Source: Gracilibacillus timonensis
GTDB lineage: Bacteria; Bacillota; Bacilli; Bacillales; Amphibacillaceae
Reading direction: 5' to 3'
DNA length: 64,000 nucleotides
NCBI RefSeq assembly: GCF_900086715.1
Contig: NZ_FLKH01000012.1
Location: forward strand, 62,001-126,000
Positions 55,605-64,000 of the stretch are shown piece by piece. Each line of letters opens with the position of its first letter. Position 1 is the stretch's first letter. The position numbers and the translations under genes were made by a program. A model generated the notes under the pieces. The model was not told where the DNA came from. It was given only the letters and a program-made list of their open reading frames with translations, and did no database searches.

Positions 55605-55632
55605 TAAGATATACCGAAAGGAGTGTGTCAAG

Positions 55633-56145
55633 ATGAGTTTCTTTCATCGGTTGAAGACCGTAGCAAAAAGTTATATGATAAAAGATAATAAAAAATGGCA
55701 AAGAATGAAAGATGATACCGAAAAAACGATGCGAGAACTGCAGACCAAAATCGATACCTACCAAATGAAGATTCAGCAAGCAGCTCAGGAAATCATTAGT
55801 CAGCAGGCGAAAGTAAATAAGTTGGCCCGCTATCAGGAGAAAGCAGATCAGCCCGAGCAAAAACAGCAATTTGCCTTACAACAGCAGCAAGCAGAGCAAG
55901 AAATCAAACAATTAGAACAGAGGAAATCGCAGCTGGAGCAATCACTGGCTCCTTATCAGCACCGTTTTCAGCAAATCGATCAAGACTTTGCGGAAACGTT
56001 GGCTTACATTCAGGCAATGGAAGCGGAAGCAGCCTCCAAACAGCAAGAAGCAGAAACCATTCAGCAATTACAGCAGTACGAAGATAAAGTAAGACGACAA
56101 TTAGCAGAAGCAGAGGCATTACTAGAACTAAGGAATTCGAGGTGA
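55633..56145 (+). CDS. Short PspA/IM30-like coiled-coil protein
   Basis: A 170-residue, Gln/Glu-rich, almost wholly helical protein. The start MSFFHRLKTVAKSYMIKD resembles the amphipathic PspA/IM30 N-terminus, followed by long coiled coils (about 28-165). Classic PspA is about 220-230 residues, so this is a short or divergent version. It occupies the position of pspA (ydjF) before ydjG-ydjH-ydjI and follows a sigma-W promoter, supporting an envelope-stress, membrane-binding role. AAAGGAGTGTGTCAAG precedes the ATG. An unrelated coiled-coil protein is the alternative. Confidence 0.72.
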   Translation: MSFFHRLKTVAKSYMIKDNKKWQRMKDDTEKTMRELQTKIDTYQMKIQQAAQEIISQQAKVNKLARYQEKADQPEQKQQFALQQQQAEQEIKQLEQRKSQLEQSLAPYQHRFQQIDQDFAETLAYIQAMEAEAASKQQEAETIQQLQQYEDKVRRQLAEAEALLELRNSR

Positions 56146-56152
56146 GGAGCGT

Positions 56153-57181
56153 ATGTTAGTACACTATAAGTGCCCTAGCTGTGGGGCTGATATGAAATTT
56201 GACAGTGGCTCGGGTCATTTATCATGTGACAGCTGCGGACATGAGGAGCATATTGATACATATGATGACGTCAATATTTCACACTCCTTTGAAGAAAGTG
56301 AAGCGAAAGAATACCATTGTGATAATTGCGGTGCAGTGGTGATAACGGATGCGGATACAACGGCAACCTCTTGTAGCTTTTGTGGTGCAGGGGTGGTGCT
56401 GGCCGATCGATTATCAGGGAGTTTGGCGCCGGCTCAGGTTATTCCTTTTACCATTAGTAAGGAAGAAGCGATGGCCGCTTTTAAAAAATGGTGTAAAAAT
56501 GGACGTTTGACACCAAAAGGGTTTATGACGGCCGATCGCGTCAAAGGAATTACTGGAATGTATGTTCCTTTTTGGATGTATGACTTAGATAATGACGTGG
56601 AAGTGAAAGCTACCGGTACTAGAGTGAAGACATATCGGCGCGGTGATTACCGTTATCGTGAAACGCATTATTACAGTGTCTATCGTGATATTGATGTCAG
56701 CTATTTAAAGGTGCCTGTCGATGCCTCGGAGAAAATGGATGATCAGCTGATGGATAAACTAGAACCTTATCATTATGGCGAGTTAAAAGACTTTAAAACT
56801 CCTTATCTAGCAGGCTATTTGGCAGAAAAGTATAATTATACCGATAAAGAGTTATTTGGCAGGGTCAAGGATAAGATCGGCAAGTTTATCGATTCCTATG
56901 TGGCTTCGACGATCAATGGTTATTCATCGGTTTCTTACGACCATAAACATATCGATACCAAACAGCGTAACAGCTATTATGTTTTGTTACCAGTTTGGAT
57001 GGTGTATTATGACTTTGATAAACAGGAGCACACCTTTGCGATGAATGGTCAAACTGGCAAGATTGTCGGAAAACCGCCGCTAAGCTATAAAAAAGCAGCG
57101 ATTTGGTTTTCCAGTATTGCGGGTGGCTCCTTTGTTATCTTTAAGTCGATCGCGCTGATGTTAGGTGGTGGCTGGCTATGA
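56153..57181 (+). CDS. ydjG: YdjG-like zinc-ribbon protein
   Basis: A 342-residue protein beginning with two TFIIB-like zinc ribbons: YKCPSCGADMKFDSGSGHLSC then DSCGH, and YHCDNCGAVV...SCSFCGAGV. A conserved beta-rich region with YVPFWMYDLDNDVEV follows, and a C-terminal hydrophobic helix (AIWFSSIAGGSFVIFKSIAL). It matches B. subtilis YdjG in length, domains and operon position; that protein's function is not established. Its stop overlaps the ydjH start by 4 nt. Confidence 0.85.
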   Translation: MLVHYKCPSCGADMKFDSGSGHLSCDSCGHEEHIDTYDDVNISHSFEESEAKEYHCDNCGAVVITDADTTATSCSFCGAGVVLADRLSGSLAPAQVIPFTISKEEAMAAFKKWCKNGRLTPKGFMTADRVKGITGMYVPFWMYDLDNDVEVKATGTRVKTYRRGDYRYRETHYYSVYRDIDVSYLKVPVDASEKMDDQLMDKLEPYHYGELKDFKTPYLAGYLAEKYNYTDKELFGRVKDKIGKFIDSYVASTINGYSSVSYDHKHIDTKQRNSYYVLLPVWMVYYDFDKQEHTFAMNGQTGKIVGKPPLSYKKAAIWFSSIAGGSFVIFKSIALMLGGGWL

Positions 57182-57939
57182 GAAAATATCTTGCTGCCTT
57201 ATGTTTCATCGTATTGGTTTCGTTGCTCTGGTTACCAGCAAGTTTTGCGGTAGAGCAATATATTTACGATGATGGGAATCTTTTGAACGATGGAGAAAGG
57301 GAAGAGCTAACACAACTAGCAGAAGAATACAGTGCTAATCATGATGTGAATTTGCTTATTGCTACGGCAACAGATCTTGGCGGTCGTGATGTCGTTCAGT
57401 ATACCGAAGATTTTTATGATGAGCATGATACTGAATTCGGTGACGCCGCCATTTTGACGATTGATATGTCGGAAAATCGAGAAGTATATTTAGCAGGATT
57501 TGGTAAGGGAGAGCAATATTTAGAGGATAGTCGCCTCGATCAAATTAGAGAACAGATTACTCCGTATTTATCTAATGAGAACTTCTTTGCTGCCGGTGAA
57601 TTATATTTGGAAAAGGCCGATCAGTACTTAGGTGTTAATCCGATCATTAATCCGGAAAGTATTTTGTTGAAAACATGGTTTCAATTGGTTGTAGCGGTTG
57701 TGATCGGCGGTGCCATTGTTGGATTTATGATATTTAATATGGGCGGCCGGGTAACGGTGGATCATCAAACCTATGTCGATGCCAATAACTCCAAAGTAAA
57801 AAGGAAAAAAGATACTTATGTGCGCAAGACCGTGTCCAAAACAAAAATCCAAAAGAACTCAGGTGGCGGCCGAGGTGGCGGTGGCGGCGGTGTAACCAGC
57901 GGCGGTCATTCCCATTCAGGCAGTCGTGGCGGTTTCTAG
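57178..57939 (+). CDS. ydjH: YdjH-like TPM-domain membrane protein
   Basis: A 253-residue protein with a signal peptide (ALCFIVLVSLLWLPASFA), a TPM domain (about 25-155, YIYDDGNLLNDGEREELTQL), one transmembrane helix (about 163-185) and a basic cytoplasmic tail ending in a Gly/Ser/His-rich stretch (GGGRGGGGGGVTSGGHSHSG). This matches B. subtilis YdjH. TPM domains are found in membrane and photosystem maintenance proteins. It lies between the zinc-ribbon and SPFH genes of the sigma-W operon. Confidence 0.85.
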   Translation: MRKYLAALCFIVLVSLLWLPASFAVEQYIYDDGNLLNDGEREELTQLAEEYSANHDVNLLIATATDLGGRDVVQYTEDFYDEHDTEFGDAAILTIDMSENREVYLAGFGKGEQYLEDSRLDQIREQITPYLSNENFFAAGELYLEKADQYLGVNPIINPESILLKTWFQLVVAVVIGGAIVGFMIFNMGGRVTVDHQTYVDANNSKVKRKKDTYVRKTVSKTKIQKNSGGGRGGGGGGVTSGGHSHSGSRGGF

Positions 57940-57976
57940 CACATGTTTATATTTTAACAGGAAAGGATGAAAGCAG

Positions 57977-59005
57977 ATGTTTGATTTTTTCAAAGACCAG
58001 TTTGCCAATGTCGTCGAATGGGAAGAATTCCGCGATGATATGATTTTCTGGAAATGGAATAATAATGAGATAAAAAAGGGAAGTAATTTAATTATTCGAT
58101 CCGGCCAGGATGCGATTTTCTTCGATCAAGGAAAAGTAGAGGGTGTTTTTAAAGAGCCGGGCGAGTATGAAATTGAGTCGGAAATCATTCCTTTTTTATC
58201 TACTCTAAAAGGGTTTAAATTTGGTTTCAACACCGGGATGCGTGTGGAAGTGCTGTTTGTGAATACGAAAGAATTCACGGTAAAATGGGGAACCAAAAAC
58301 GCCATTAATATTCCAACCCAGCAACTGCCAGGTGGAATGCCGATTCGCGCCAACGGGACCTTCCAATTCAAGGTCAACGATTATGTCAAGCTGATTGAAA
58401 ATATTGCCGGGGTGAAGGATAGCTATTTGGTAGAAGATGTACGTTTGCGTATTACGGCGATTCTTGATCAGCTGTTAATGAAGTGGATTAGTAAAGAGGG
58501 CAAGGATATGTTTAATCTGCAAGCCAATTCCTTTGAGATCGGTAATGGTATTCGTGAAGACTTGGATATGCAGGTAAACAAGGATGGCCTGGAGATTTGC
58601 GGTTTTAACATTATGAGTTTCAATTATCCAAAAGAGATTCAGGATATGATCACAAAATCCGCTTCTCATGGTATGATTGGCGATATGAACCGTTATAAGG
58701 AAGTATCGATGACCGATGCGATTGCCTCTGGTAAGTCGGAAGGCGGCAACTCGGCAACGGATATGGCAGGAATGATGATGGGGATGAATATGGCCCAGGA
58801 AATGATGAAGGGCATGAACCAAAATCAGTCGAATAATAATAATCAGCAACAGACCTCTAACCAACAGCAGCCTAACCAGCAATCGAATCAACAGGCTGCA
58901 GACAACAATCCGTCGCCTGGATCGATTCCTAACTTTTGCCCGAATTGTGGAAGCAAAACAGCTGGAATGAAATTTTGTGGGAATTGTGGTTATAAGTTAG
59001 TGTAA
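57977..59005 (+). CDS. ydjI: YdjI-like SPFH-domain protein with zinc ribbon
   Basis: A 342-residue protein. Residues 1-230 form an SPFH/band-7-like domain (SNLIIRSGQDAIFFDQGKVE, then GTFQFKVNDYVKLIENIAG). A Gln/Asn-rich linker follows (about 270-315), then a C-terminal double zinc knuckle: FCPNCGSK and FCGNCGYK. It matches B. subtilis YdjI, also called virion-core-protein-like. SPFH proteins scaffold membrane microdomains and often pair with PspA. It ends the operon at a strong terminator. Confidence 0.88.
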   Translation: MFDFFKDQFANVVEWEEFRDDMIFWKWNNNEIKKGSNLIIRSGQDAIFFDQGKVEGVFKEPGEYEIESEIIPFLSTLKGFKFGFNTGMRVEVLFVNTKEFTVKWGTKNAINIPTQQLPGGMPIRANGTFQFKVNDYVKLIENIAGVKDSYLVEDVRLRITAILDQLLMKWISKEGKDMFNLQANSFEIGNGIREDLDMQVNKDGLEICGFNIMSFNYPKEIQDMITKSASHGMIGDMNRYKEVSMTDAIASGKSEGGNSATDMAGMMMGMNMAQEMMKGMNQNQSNNNNQQQTSNQQQPNQQSNQQAADNNPSPGSIPNFCPNCGSKTAGMKFCGNCGYKLV

Positions 59006-59007
59006 AT

Positions 59008-59047
59008 AAACACCTCTCGTCATGTGAAAGACGGGAGGTGTTTGTTT
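59008..59047 (+). terminator. Terminator of the ydjGHI operon
   Basis: AAACACCTCTCGTC (59008-59021) pairs with GACGGGAGGTGTTT (59030-59043) with one G-T pair and an 8-nt loop, followed by TGTTTA. Confidence 0.85.
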
Positions 59048-59100
59048 ATGGTTGAAATGGATCTGACGTTACGGACTGAGTGCTCCTGAGTCCGCGAGAA

Positions 59101-59352
59101 TCTAGCGGACAGAATATAGCGATGCCACGAATTTTTGTCTGTAAGATTCATTCTAACGGACAGAATATAGCGATGCCACGAATTTTTGTCTGTGAGATTC
59201 ATTCTAACGGACAGAATATAGCGATGCCGCGTTTTTTTGTCTGTAAGATTCATTCTAACGGACAGAATATAGCGATGCCGCGTTTTTTTGTCTGTAAGAT
59301 TCATTCTAACGGACAGAATATAGCGATGCCACGAATTTTTGTCTGTAAGATC
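59101..59352. repeat. Array C: five 51-bp hairpin repeats
   Basis: Units begin at 59101, 59152, 59203, 59254 and 59305, spaced exactly 51 bp. Each carries CTAACGGACAGAATATAGCG at the left (CTAGCGG in the first) and TTTTTGTCTGTAAGATTCAT at the right. The arms ACGGACA/TGTCTGT pair within a unit and across junctions (13-nt loop). A shorter relative (TTACGGACT...AGTCCGCGA, 59069-59097) precedes it. The array separates convergent ydjI and ytoQ. Long frames on both strands are by-products of the 51-bp period. Confidence 0.92.
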
Positions 59353-59433
59353 TAATGGATGGAGGGGAGGGATCTCACTTGCTCTTTTGATTGGCAAGAA
59401 CGAGCGGACCATCAAAAAGCCAAACCTCACTAA

Positions 59434-59874
59434 TCATTCATAAATATATTGCAGCACGTCTAGCGCCTGTTCCATCGTTTCTACAGTCACATTTGTTTTA
59501 TTCGACAATTCTTTAAGCGGATGGATGAGTGACTCTGGACGAATCATAATCGTTGGTTTGCCCATCTGAATAGCGGTGCTCAGGTCCATTGCCGTATTCC
59601 ACTGTTTGTATTTTTCTCCAAATAAGCCAATGACAATATCTGCTTTCTGAAGTAAGACTTGTGTACGAAAGTTGTTGATATCGGAAGCAGCATCGTCCTT
59701 ACAATAGTTATTTGGCTGCTCTCCAAGAATTGCTTCGCCAATATTGTCTGAGCGGTCATGGTTGGTTTGGGGTCCAGAAAACGTTAGAGGTAGTTTCCGT
59801 TTTTTGGCTAGTTCAGCAAGTTGTTCCCGCCAATCATCATGAATTTGTCCAGCAAGGTATACGGTTAGTTCCAT
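59434..59874 (-). CDS. ytoQ: YtoQ family protein
   Basis: A 146-residue nucleoside-2-deoxyribosyltransferase-like Rossmann protein. MELTVYLAGQIHDDWREQL, FSGPQTNHDRSDNIGE and KADIVIGLFGEKYKQWNTAM are characteristic. B. subtilis YtoQ has the same size and unknown function. A frame from 59934 exists, but AAGGAGTGATAAC just before the ATG at 59874 sets the start. Monocistronic. Confidence 0.88.
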   Translation of the reverse strand: MELTVYLAGQIHDDWREQLAELAKKRKLPLTFSGPQTNHDRSDNIGEAILGEQPNNYCKDDAASDINNFRTQVLLQKADIVIGLFGEKYKQWNTAMDLSTAIQMGKPTIMIRPESLIHPLKELSNKTNVTVETMEQALDVLQYIYE

Positions 59875-59924
59875 GTTATCACTCCTTAGGATAGTATTAT
59901 CTACTATGCTAAAAGTAAACCGAA

Positions 59925-59960
59925 AAAAATACAACTGTTTAGTCTAACAGTTGTATTTTT
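59925..59960 (-). terminator. Terminator of htpX
   Basis: AAAAATACAACTGTT (59925-59939) and AACAGTTGTATTTTT (59946-59960) form a perfect 15-bp stem with a 6-nt loop. On the minus strand the stem ends in a T-run, placing it just after the htpX stop. Confidence 0.82.
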
Positions 59961-59966
59961 CATATC

Positions 59967-60869
59967 TTATCGTTGTTCCAGCTTGGCAATACGTTCCTCT
60001 AATGGTGGATGAGAAGAGAATAATCTCATCACACTGCTTTTTCCACTGATTTTCATGGTTTGAATCGCATCATCGTTGGAATGATCATCCATTGTGGCAC
60101 GATCGACATAAGCTTGTAATGAGCGCAAGGCATGCGCCATTTTGTCACGTCCAGCTAAGTCAGCGCCGCCACGATCGGCATGAAATTCCCGATATCTCGA
60201 ATAGGAACTGACCACAATACTTCCTAAAATAGAGAAGAGAATCTGGAATACAATAATCGAAGCAAAATGTACGATCCATTGCAATTCCGAACGAACTAAA
60301 CGGGACACAACCGAAGCAACAATACGGGATAAGAAGACAACAAAGGTGTTGACAATTCCTTGTAATAAGGTCATCGTTACCATATCTCCATTAGCAACGT
60401 GTGCTACCTCATGGGCAATAACCCCTTCGACAGCATCGTCATCCATCGTATCTAATAACCCCTGAGAGACTGCAACCAGAGAACGCTTTTTCGTTGGACC
60501 AGTAGCAAAGGCGTTTACTTCATGTGATTGATAGATACCAACTTCTGGTGTATGTGCTAGTCCAGCTGCACGAGACAAGCGTTCTACTTTTTCATATACG
60601 GCACGTTCTTGTCCATAAGCACTGTTCGGGTCAATTACTTTTACCTTCATCATCATTTTTGCCATCCATCGTGACATCGCTAGGGAGATGAAGGAGCCGG
60701 CGAAACCGACGATAATACTGAAGACCATGAGGGAACCATAATCAAGTGTCCCATCCAAATTGTACATACTACCTATATTGGTAAAAGATGTGATGACGGT
60801 CCAAACAATCACAATGGTTGTCATCACCAAAATGTTTGTCAAAAGAAATAATAAAATTCGTTTACCCAT
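59967..60869 (-). CDS. htpX: HtpX membrane metalloprotease
   Basis: A 300-residue M48-family zinc protease. Two N-terminal membrane helices (about 5-28 and 45-66) precede the catalytic motif HEVAH at residues 153-157, with the third ligand Glu in [14 protein letters not shown]. Two more helices lie at about 167-215. HtpX degrades misfolded or damaged membrane proteins with FtsH. The gene is monocistronic and ends at a perfect terminator. Confidence 0.94.
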   Translation of the reverse strand: MGKRILLFLLTNILVMTTIVIVWTVITSFTNIGSMYNLDGTLDYGSLMVFSIIVGFAGSFISLAMSRWMAKMMMKVKVIDPNSAYGQERAVYEKVERLSRAAGLAHTPEVGIYQSHEVNAFATGPTKKRSLVAVSQGLLDTMDDDAVEGVIAHEVAHVANGDMVTMTLLQGIVNTFVVFLSRIVASVVSRLVRSELQWIVHFASIIVFQILFSILGSIVVSSYSRYREFHADRGGADLAGRDKMAHALRSLQAYVDRATMDDHSNDDAIQTMKISGKSSVMRLFSSHPPLEERIAKLEQR

Positions 60870-61288
60870 TATCCAACCCCCATATGCATAAAGTTACACA
60901 TCTATATCATATCACATTTTATTCCGTTTACTAAGGAATTAGCACTGTATATTTTTTGAATATTTAGTGAAAGAGGTATGGGCTGGAGTTGGTAAGGGTG
61001 AAAGGTTGCCTATTATAAGAAAAAAGTACTGTGACGTGTTTAGATCCTGATTATCGGATGTTCAAAACCTCTAAAAGATGTTTTTCTTTATATTAAATTG
61101 GTCAACAGTATATGGAAACGACAATGTATTTTGGAATAAGCATTTCAAAGAAAAATCAGTGATATTGAAAATTAAATATTCCTTGACAAGAATATTCTTT
61201 TTGAGGCATAATTAAATCTATAAGATGACTCAACTTACAGCAAAAGGTTGTGGGTTTCATGTTAAATATTTATAAGGAGTGATTTATA
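60870..61288. other. 419-bp divergent intergenic region
   Basis: It lies between htpX and the SRPBCC gene. The right end carries the promoter and palindrome at 61183-61212. The rest is AT-rich; I see no gene, hairpin or RNA signal that I can support. Confidence 0.5.
61183..61212 (+). promoter_or_regulatory. Promoter with ArsR-type operator candidate
   Basis: TTGACA (61183-61188), an 18-nt spacer and CATAAT (61207-61212). The perfect palindrome AAGAATATTCTT (61188-61199) overlaps the -35 end and spacer. ArsR-family repressors bind such short dyads over the promoter, and an ArsR gene is the second gene of this transcript, so autorepression is likely. Confidence 0.65.
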
Positions 61289-61795
61289 ATGACTGAATCG
61301 AATGAATTAGGGGACATCACCACGAACATAGGCGACCGGGCGTTTACTCTAGAACGTGTCTTTGATGCACCACGTGAACTTGTATTTAAGGCATTTACGG
61401 AACCTGAGCATGTTTCTCGTTGGTGGGCACCAAGTGGATTTTCCATGCCGGTGTGTAAGATGGACCTGCGACCGGGTGGTATCTGGCATTATTGTTTTGA
61501 ATCACCAGAAGGTGAAAAGCATTGGTCAAGATGTGTATATCAAGAAATTGTCGCACCGGAGCGGCTTGTATACACCAGTACCTTGTCAGATGAAGAAGCC
61601 AATCCAATAGAAAGCCCACTACCTGAGCATCGGGCAACCATAATATTTGAGGAAAAAGAAGGTAAAACGAAGCTTTCAGTCCATATTCAATTACCTTCCG
61701 TCGAAGAACTAAAGGCAACATTGGAAATGGGAATGATGCAAGGATTGAAAGAAACAATGAACAATCTCGACAAACATTTGAAAGAAGTTCAATAA
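61289..61795 (+). CDS. SRPBCC (AHSA1-like) domain protein
   Basis: A 168-residue START-like beta-barrel protein. FTLERVFDAPRELVFKAFTE, HVSRWWAPSGF and DLRPGGIWHYCFESPEG are the AHSA1 family signature, and KETMNNLDKHL is the C-terminal helix. These proteins bind hydrophobic small ligands and are commonly paired with ArsR regulators. TTATAAGGAGTGATTTATA precedes the ATG. The ArsR gene follows 48 bp later. Confidence 0.9.
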   Translation: MTESNELGDITTNIGDRAFTLERVFDAPRELVFKAFTEPEHVSRWWAPSGFSMPVCKMDLRPGGIWHYCFESPEGEKHWSRCVYQEIVAPERLVYTSTLSDEEANPIESPLPEHRATIIFEEKEGKTKLSVHIQLPSVEELKATLEMGMMQGLKETMNNLDKHLKEVQ

Positions 61796-61843
61796 CCCCA
61801 AAAAACGGTGTCATCATGAATCGAGAAGAAAGAAGCAACTATC

Positions 61844-62185
61844 ATGAATAAAACCTTTAAAACGTTAGCTGAACCAAATCGTTTTCAGATTGTCGAGCTT
61901 CTGCGTAACGGACCGCTTTCTGTAGGGGAAGTTGCTGATCGAATTGGGCTCCGCCAACCACAGACCTCGAAACATCTTCGTGCCTTAATGGACGCCGGGT
62001 TGGTCGAGGTGGATCCAATTGCCAACCGACGAATTTACAAACTGCGCCTGGAGCCATTCCAAGAGCTAGATATCTGGTTGGAGTCTTATCGACACATCTG
62101 GAAGGAAAGATTAGACAGCTTAGATGATTACCTGCAGGACTTGCAGCGAAAAGACAATCATCATCATGATGAAGATAAAGAATAA
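61844..62185 (+). CDS. ArsR family transcriptional regulator
   Basis: A 113-residue winged-helix regulator: KTFKTLAEPNRFQIVELLRN, SVGEVADRIGLRQPQTSKHL and RALMDAGLVEVDPIANRRIY. No metal-binding Cys is seen, so it probably senses an organic ligand or acts with the SRPBCC partner. The ribosome-binding site is weak (GAAGAAAGAAG). It is co-transcribed with the SRPBCC gene and probably represses the promoter at 61183. Confidence 0.9.
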   Translation: MNKTFKTLAEPNRFQIVELLRNGPLSVGEVADRIGLRQPQTSKHLRALMDAGLVEVDPIANRRIYKLRLEPFQELDIWLESYRHIWKERLDSLDDYLQDLQRKDNHHHDEDKE

Positions 62186-62192
62186 TAAAAAA

Positions 62193-62235
62193 AACAAGAG
62201 CCTGTTTTGAAAATTTTTCAAAACAGGCTCTTGTT
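62193..62235. terminator. Bidirectional terminator between arsR and ilvD
   Basis: AACAAGAGCCTGTTTTGA (62193-62210) and TCAAAACAGGCTCTTGTT (62217-62234) form a perfect 18-bp stem, flanked by an A-run on the left and T-rich sequence on the right. Confidence 0.9.
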
Positions 62236-62236
62236 A

Positions 62237-63907
62237 TTAAATTCCCATCACACCACCGTTAGATGCATTTGTTACTAGTTTGGAATATCGGCCTAACCAA
62301 CCCTTTTTGATTTTAGGCTCAAATGGTGGTAAGTTTTTTTTACGTTCTTCCAATTCCTCGTCAGATATTTGTGCGTTTAAGGTTCTGTTTGGTAAATCAA
62401 TCACAATCGTATCCCCATTTTCAATCAAGGCAATTGGGCCGCCTTCTGCTGCTTCTGGAGAGATATGTCCGATCGAGATACCTCGAGAGGCACCAGAAAA
62501 ACGTCCATCGGTTAAAAGTGCTACCGTACTGCCTAACCCACGTCCCATAATTGCGGAAGTTGGAGCGAGCATCTCCGGCATGCCAGGACCACCTTTCGGA
62601 CCTTCATAACGAATCACAACCACATGACCTTCTTTTACCGTCCCATTGTCAATTGCTTCCTGTGCTTCGTCTTGTGAATTAAAGACGATGGCTTCCCCTT
62701 TAAATTCCTTAATAGCTGGATCAACGGCACCTACTTTAATCACAGCGCCTTCTGGGGCAAGGTTTCCATATAAAATCGATAAGCCACCAACCGGGCTATA
62801 GGGATTGTCCTTGGTTCGAATGACTTGTTCGTTGGTGATGCGATAATCACTAACAAGATCTCCCATCGTTTGCCCGGTGATAGTTAAGCGGTCGGGATGG
62901 ATAGCACCAGGAATGTTTGTCAGTTCATTAATGATAGCGCTGACCCCGCCAGCCTTATTAATATCATCCATTGATAGATCGGAGGCAGGCATAATTTTGG
63001 CTAGATATGGTACGCGTTCGGCAATTTTATTTATATCCTCTAGGTTGTACTCGATTTCTGCTTCATTCGCAATCGCAAGGGTATGCAAAACGGTATTGGT
63101 TGAGCCTCCCATGGCCATATCTAAAGCAAAAGCATCATCAATTGCTTCTTTTGTAATAATATCCCGTGGTTTCACGTCTTCTTTAACCATGCGAACGAGA
63201 TGTCTGGCTGCCTCATAAATAAGTTCTTTACGTTTCTCACTAGTGGCCACAACCGAACCATTGCCGGGGAGAGCAAGACCTAACATCTCCATTAAACAGT
63301 TCATCGAGTTGGCTGTAAACATACCAGAACAAGAACCACAGGTAGGGCATGCATTATTTTCGATATCTTTAAACTCTTCTTCTGACATTTTACCAGATTT
63401 AAAGGCACCAACCCCTTCGAAAACAGAGCTTAACGATAACTGTTTTCCACTGGAGCTTGTTCCTGCTTCCATCGGACCGCCAGACACAAATACGGCTGGG
63501 ACATTGGTACGGGCAGCAGCCATCAGCATGCCCGGTGTGATCTTGTCACAATTGGGGATATAAAATACCCCATCAAACCAATGGGCATTAATTACCGTTT
63601 CTGCACTGTCAGCGATTAATTCACGGCTGGGCAAGGAATAACGCATGCCGATATGTCCCATGGCAATCCCGTCATCAACACCAATCGTATTGAATTCAAA
63701 TGGAATACCACCGGCTTCAATAATCGCTTCCTTCACGACCTCAGCAAATTCACGTAAATGGACATGACCTGGAATAATATCAATATAGGAATTACAAACG
63801 CCAATAAAAGGTTTGCCCCAATCTTTCGCTTTTACCTTTCCTGTCGCGTATAAAAGACTGCGATGCGGGGCGCGATCTACCCCAATTTTAATCGTATCAC
63901 TTCTCAT
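62237..63907 (-). CDS. ilvD: Dihydroxy-acid dehydratase
   Basis: A 556-residue IlvD of normal length, catalysing the third step of valine and isoleucine synthesis (dihydroxy acid to 2-oxo acid). The Fe-S cysteines are in NCDKITPGM and [26 protein letters not shown] and [20 protein letters not shown] are conserved. The frame opens at 63919 with ATG directly against AAGG; the ATG at 63907 gives the canonical N-terminus [20 protein letters not shown] and better spacing. The rest of any ilv operon is not in the window. Confidence 0.94.
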   Translation of the reverse strand: MRSDTIKIGVDRAPHRSLLYATGKVKAKDWGKPFIGVCNSYIDIIPGHVHLREFAEVVKEAIIEAGGIPFEFNTIGVDDGIAMGHIGMRYSLPSRELIADSAETVINAHWFDGVFYIPNCDKITPGMLMAAARTNVPAVFVSGGPMEAGTSSSGKQLSLSSVFEGVGAFKSGKMSEEEFKDIENNACPTCGSCSGMFTANSMNCLMEMLGLALPGNGSVVATSEKRKELIYEAARHLVRMVKEDVKPRDIITKEAIDDAFALDMAMGGSTNTVLHTLAIANEAEIEYNLEDINKIAERVPYLAKIMPASDLSMDDINKAGGVSAIINELTNIPGAIHPDRLTITGQTMGDLVSDYRITNEQVIRTKDNPYSPVGGLSILYGNLAPEGAVIKVGAVDPAIKEFKGEAIVFNSQDEAQEAIDNGTVKEGHVVVIRYEGPKGGPGMPEMLAPTSAIMGRGLGSTVALLTDGRFSGASRGISIGHISPEAAEGGPIALIENGDTIVIDLPNRTLNAQISDEELEERKKNLPPFEPKIKKGWLGRYSKLVTNASNGGVMGI

Positions 63908-64000
63908 TTGTACATCCATCCTTAAATTAATAGTTAATATTCTATATTTTATAAGGATAGTTGTCTGCTGTCAATAACGTTGTATGATGTATTTTATGAA

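Noticed and set aside
59020-59430. Minus-strand 136-codon frame with repeated MNLTDK, and a 91-codon plus-strand frame, in array C
   Set aside because: The 51-bp period is a multiple of three, which keeps frames open. There is no ribosome-binding site, and the frames cover terminators and hairpins.

Overview
The window looks like chromosomal DNA from a low-GC, Gram-positive member of the Bacillaceae. The evidence is near-canonical GGAGG ribosome-binding sites, frequent TTG and GTG starts, an S-box riboswitch, a perfect sigma-W-type promoter, a cydABS/cydDC set, and YdjG/YdjH/YdjI, YtoQ and YerD homologues. Many plant-polysaccharide enzymes together with a very acidic, wall-anchored Ser-Asp repeat protein would suit a halophilic soil or saline genus such as Gracilibacillus. 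That genus placement is inference. No rRNA, tRNA, CRISPR array, prophage or intact insertion sequence was seen.

Layout. 0-6 kb: the end of an AraC-type regulator, two sugar ABC permeases, a large clan GH-A glycosidase and an AraC regulator. 6-10.6 kb: a MalT-like LuxR regulator and a YerD-like FMN glutamate-synthase-domain protein. 11-15.6 kb: a Gfo/Idh/MocA oxidoreductase, GH51 and GH43 arabinan/arabinoxylan enzymes, and a divergent AraC regulator. 15.7-18.3 kb: a Nudix hydrolase, a frameshifted Rpn/PD-(D/E)XK gene and a BASS-family transporter. 18.5-23 kb: an esterase-like hydrolase, a D-2-hydroxyacid dehydrogenase-like protein, a TIM-barrel isomerase and a GH29 fucosidase. 23-24.3 kb: a small membrane protein and a YidC insertase. 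24.6-31.2 kb: a SAM-I riboswitch in front of a thiolase, acetoacetyl-CoA ligase, thiolase-like protein, DUF35 protein, 27-residue membrane peptide and sodium:solute symporter. 31.5-38.2 kb: a YesM/YesN two-component pair with a DUF624 protein and a sugar ABC importer. 38.6-42.2 kb: a siderophore/corrinoid-type ABC importer divergent from a GntR/FCD regulator. 42.2-48.2 kb: a glycosyltransferase, an unknown helical-repeat protein and a Ser-Asp repeat surface protein with an LPXTG-type anchor. 48.9-54.9 kb: cydDC converging on cydA-cydB-cydS. 55.5-59 kb: a sigma-W-type operon of PspA-like, YdjG, YdjH and YdjI proteins. 59.4-64 kb: ytoQ, htpX, an SRPBCC/ArsR pair and ilvD.

How the genes fit together. 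About a third of the window serves uptake and intracellular breakdown of oligosaccharides. Neither sugar ABC operon encodes an ATPase, so a shared MsmX-type ATPase elsewhere is expected. Regulation is local: AraC, YesMN, GntR and ArsR proteins sit beside their likely targets, and several promoters have palindromes in the spacer.

The most unusual items are: (1) an S-box riboswitch controlling acyl-CoA/ketone-type genes rather than methionine genes; (2) a Ser-Asp repeat adhesin placed beside an SdgA/SdgB/GtfA-like glycosyltransferase and an unrecognised partner; (3) three separate intergenic arrays with the same 51-bp period and the same ACGGACA/TGTCCGT inverted-repeat core, plus a lone hairpin with that core inside an ABC operon; (4) a thiolase paralogue with Asp in place of the nucleophilic Cys, paired with a DUF35 protein; (5) two tiny membrane-protein genes, cydS and a 27-codon symporter companion.
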